From: Achromobacter seleniivolatilans
Lineage (GTDB): Bacteria > Pseudomonadota > Gammaproteobacteria > Burkholderiales > Burkholderiaceae_B
Assembly: GCF_030864005.1 (NCBI RefSeq)
Contig: NZ_CP132976.1
Coordinates: 3,596,001 to 3,660,000 of the forward strand
Reading direction: 5' to 3'
DNA: 64,000 nucleotides
Shown here: in pieces, positions 63,905 through 64,000 of the stretch
Layout: each line of letters opens with the position of its first letter
Position numbering within the stretch: the first letter of the stretch is position 1
Made by a program: the position numbers and the translations under genes
The notes under the pieces: model-generated
Told to the model about the DNA's origin: nothing
The model's database searches: none
The model's input: only the letters and a program-made list of their open reading frames with translations

Positions 63905-64000
63905 GGCAGACTCCTTGATTGCTGAGAAATTCTGAAGGGCGGTATCAACACGGCTTGGATGATTCAACGCCCTGGAACGTATTCTTGTCCGCGCCAAAGA

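Overview
The window is about 64 kb of GC-rich, gene-dense chromosome from a betaproteobacterium. Gene families and order fit Alcaligenaceae (Achromobacter/Bordetella relatives). The pointers are several Bug-type tripartite tricarboxylate transporter binding proteins, the ilvB-ilvH-ilvC-pssA order, rpsO-pnp, tpiA-secG, GcvA-like LysR regulators and a FecI/FecR/TonB-receptor set. No rRNA, CRISPR array, phage block or intact insertion sequence was seen. The species call is inference from gene content only.

Left part (1-19 kb): the 5' two thirds or so of a very large DUF4011-type helicase (cut by the window edge), envelope and secreted proteins (LprI-like, ClpP-fold, small lipoprotein), a GAF-GGDEF diguanylate cyclase that probably starts at TTG, a nitroreductase, a LysR regulator divergent from a class IV aminotransferase-like enzyme, and three small membrane proteins. 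Next is tRNA-Leu(GAG), then an iron-responsive cell-surface signalling trio (sigma factor, FecR anti-sigma, TonB receptor with STN domain) behind a well-formed promoter overlapped by a Fur-box-like palindrome. Then come secG, tpiA, a quinone oxidoreductase and tRNA-Ser(TGA).

Middle part (19-38 kb): a tightly packed six-gene glycan cassette (methyltransferase, small flippase-like protein, DPM1-like glycosyltransferase, DUF2304 protein and two tandem paralogous large membrane proteins), a decayed TonB receptor, a universal stress protein, and a CoA-transferase / HMG-CoA-lyase / Bug operon next to a LysR regulator. A zinc-ribbon/RDD/pilin-like protein and a TPR protein follow. The most striking element is at 34056-34366: a tRNA-Leu(UAA) gene whose anticodon is split by a complete-looking 224-nt group I intron of the Azoarcus type. 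dctA, a GST-like gene, a PIN-domain gene and ilvA follow.

Right part (38-64 kb): core housekeeping genes (pnp, rpsO, pssA, ilvC, ilvH, ilvB), an FUSC-type transporter, yaaA, 3-hydroxybutyrate dehydrogenase, a cation/proton antiporter, tRNA-Ser(CGA) with a VbhA/Fic toxin-antitoxin pair just behind it, and a chemoreceptor. The end is a catabolic region with two gene sets: flavin reductase / nitrilase / MHS-family transporter divergent from an IclR regulator, and a Bug protein / DHDPS-like lyase / mandelate-racemase-type dehydratase. Together these look like uptake and breakdown of small organic acids or nitriles.
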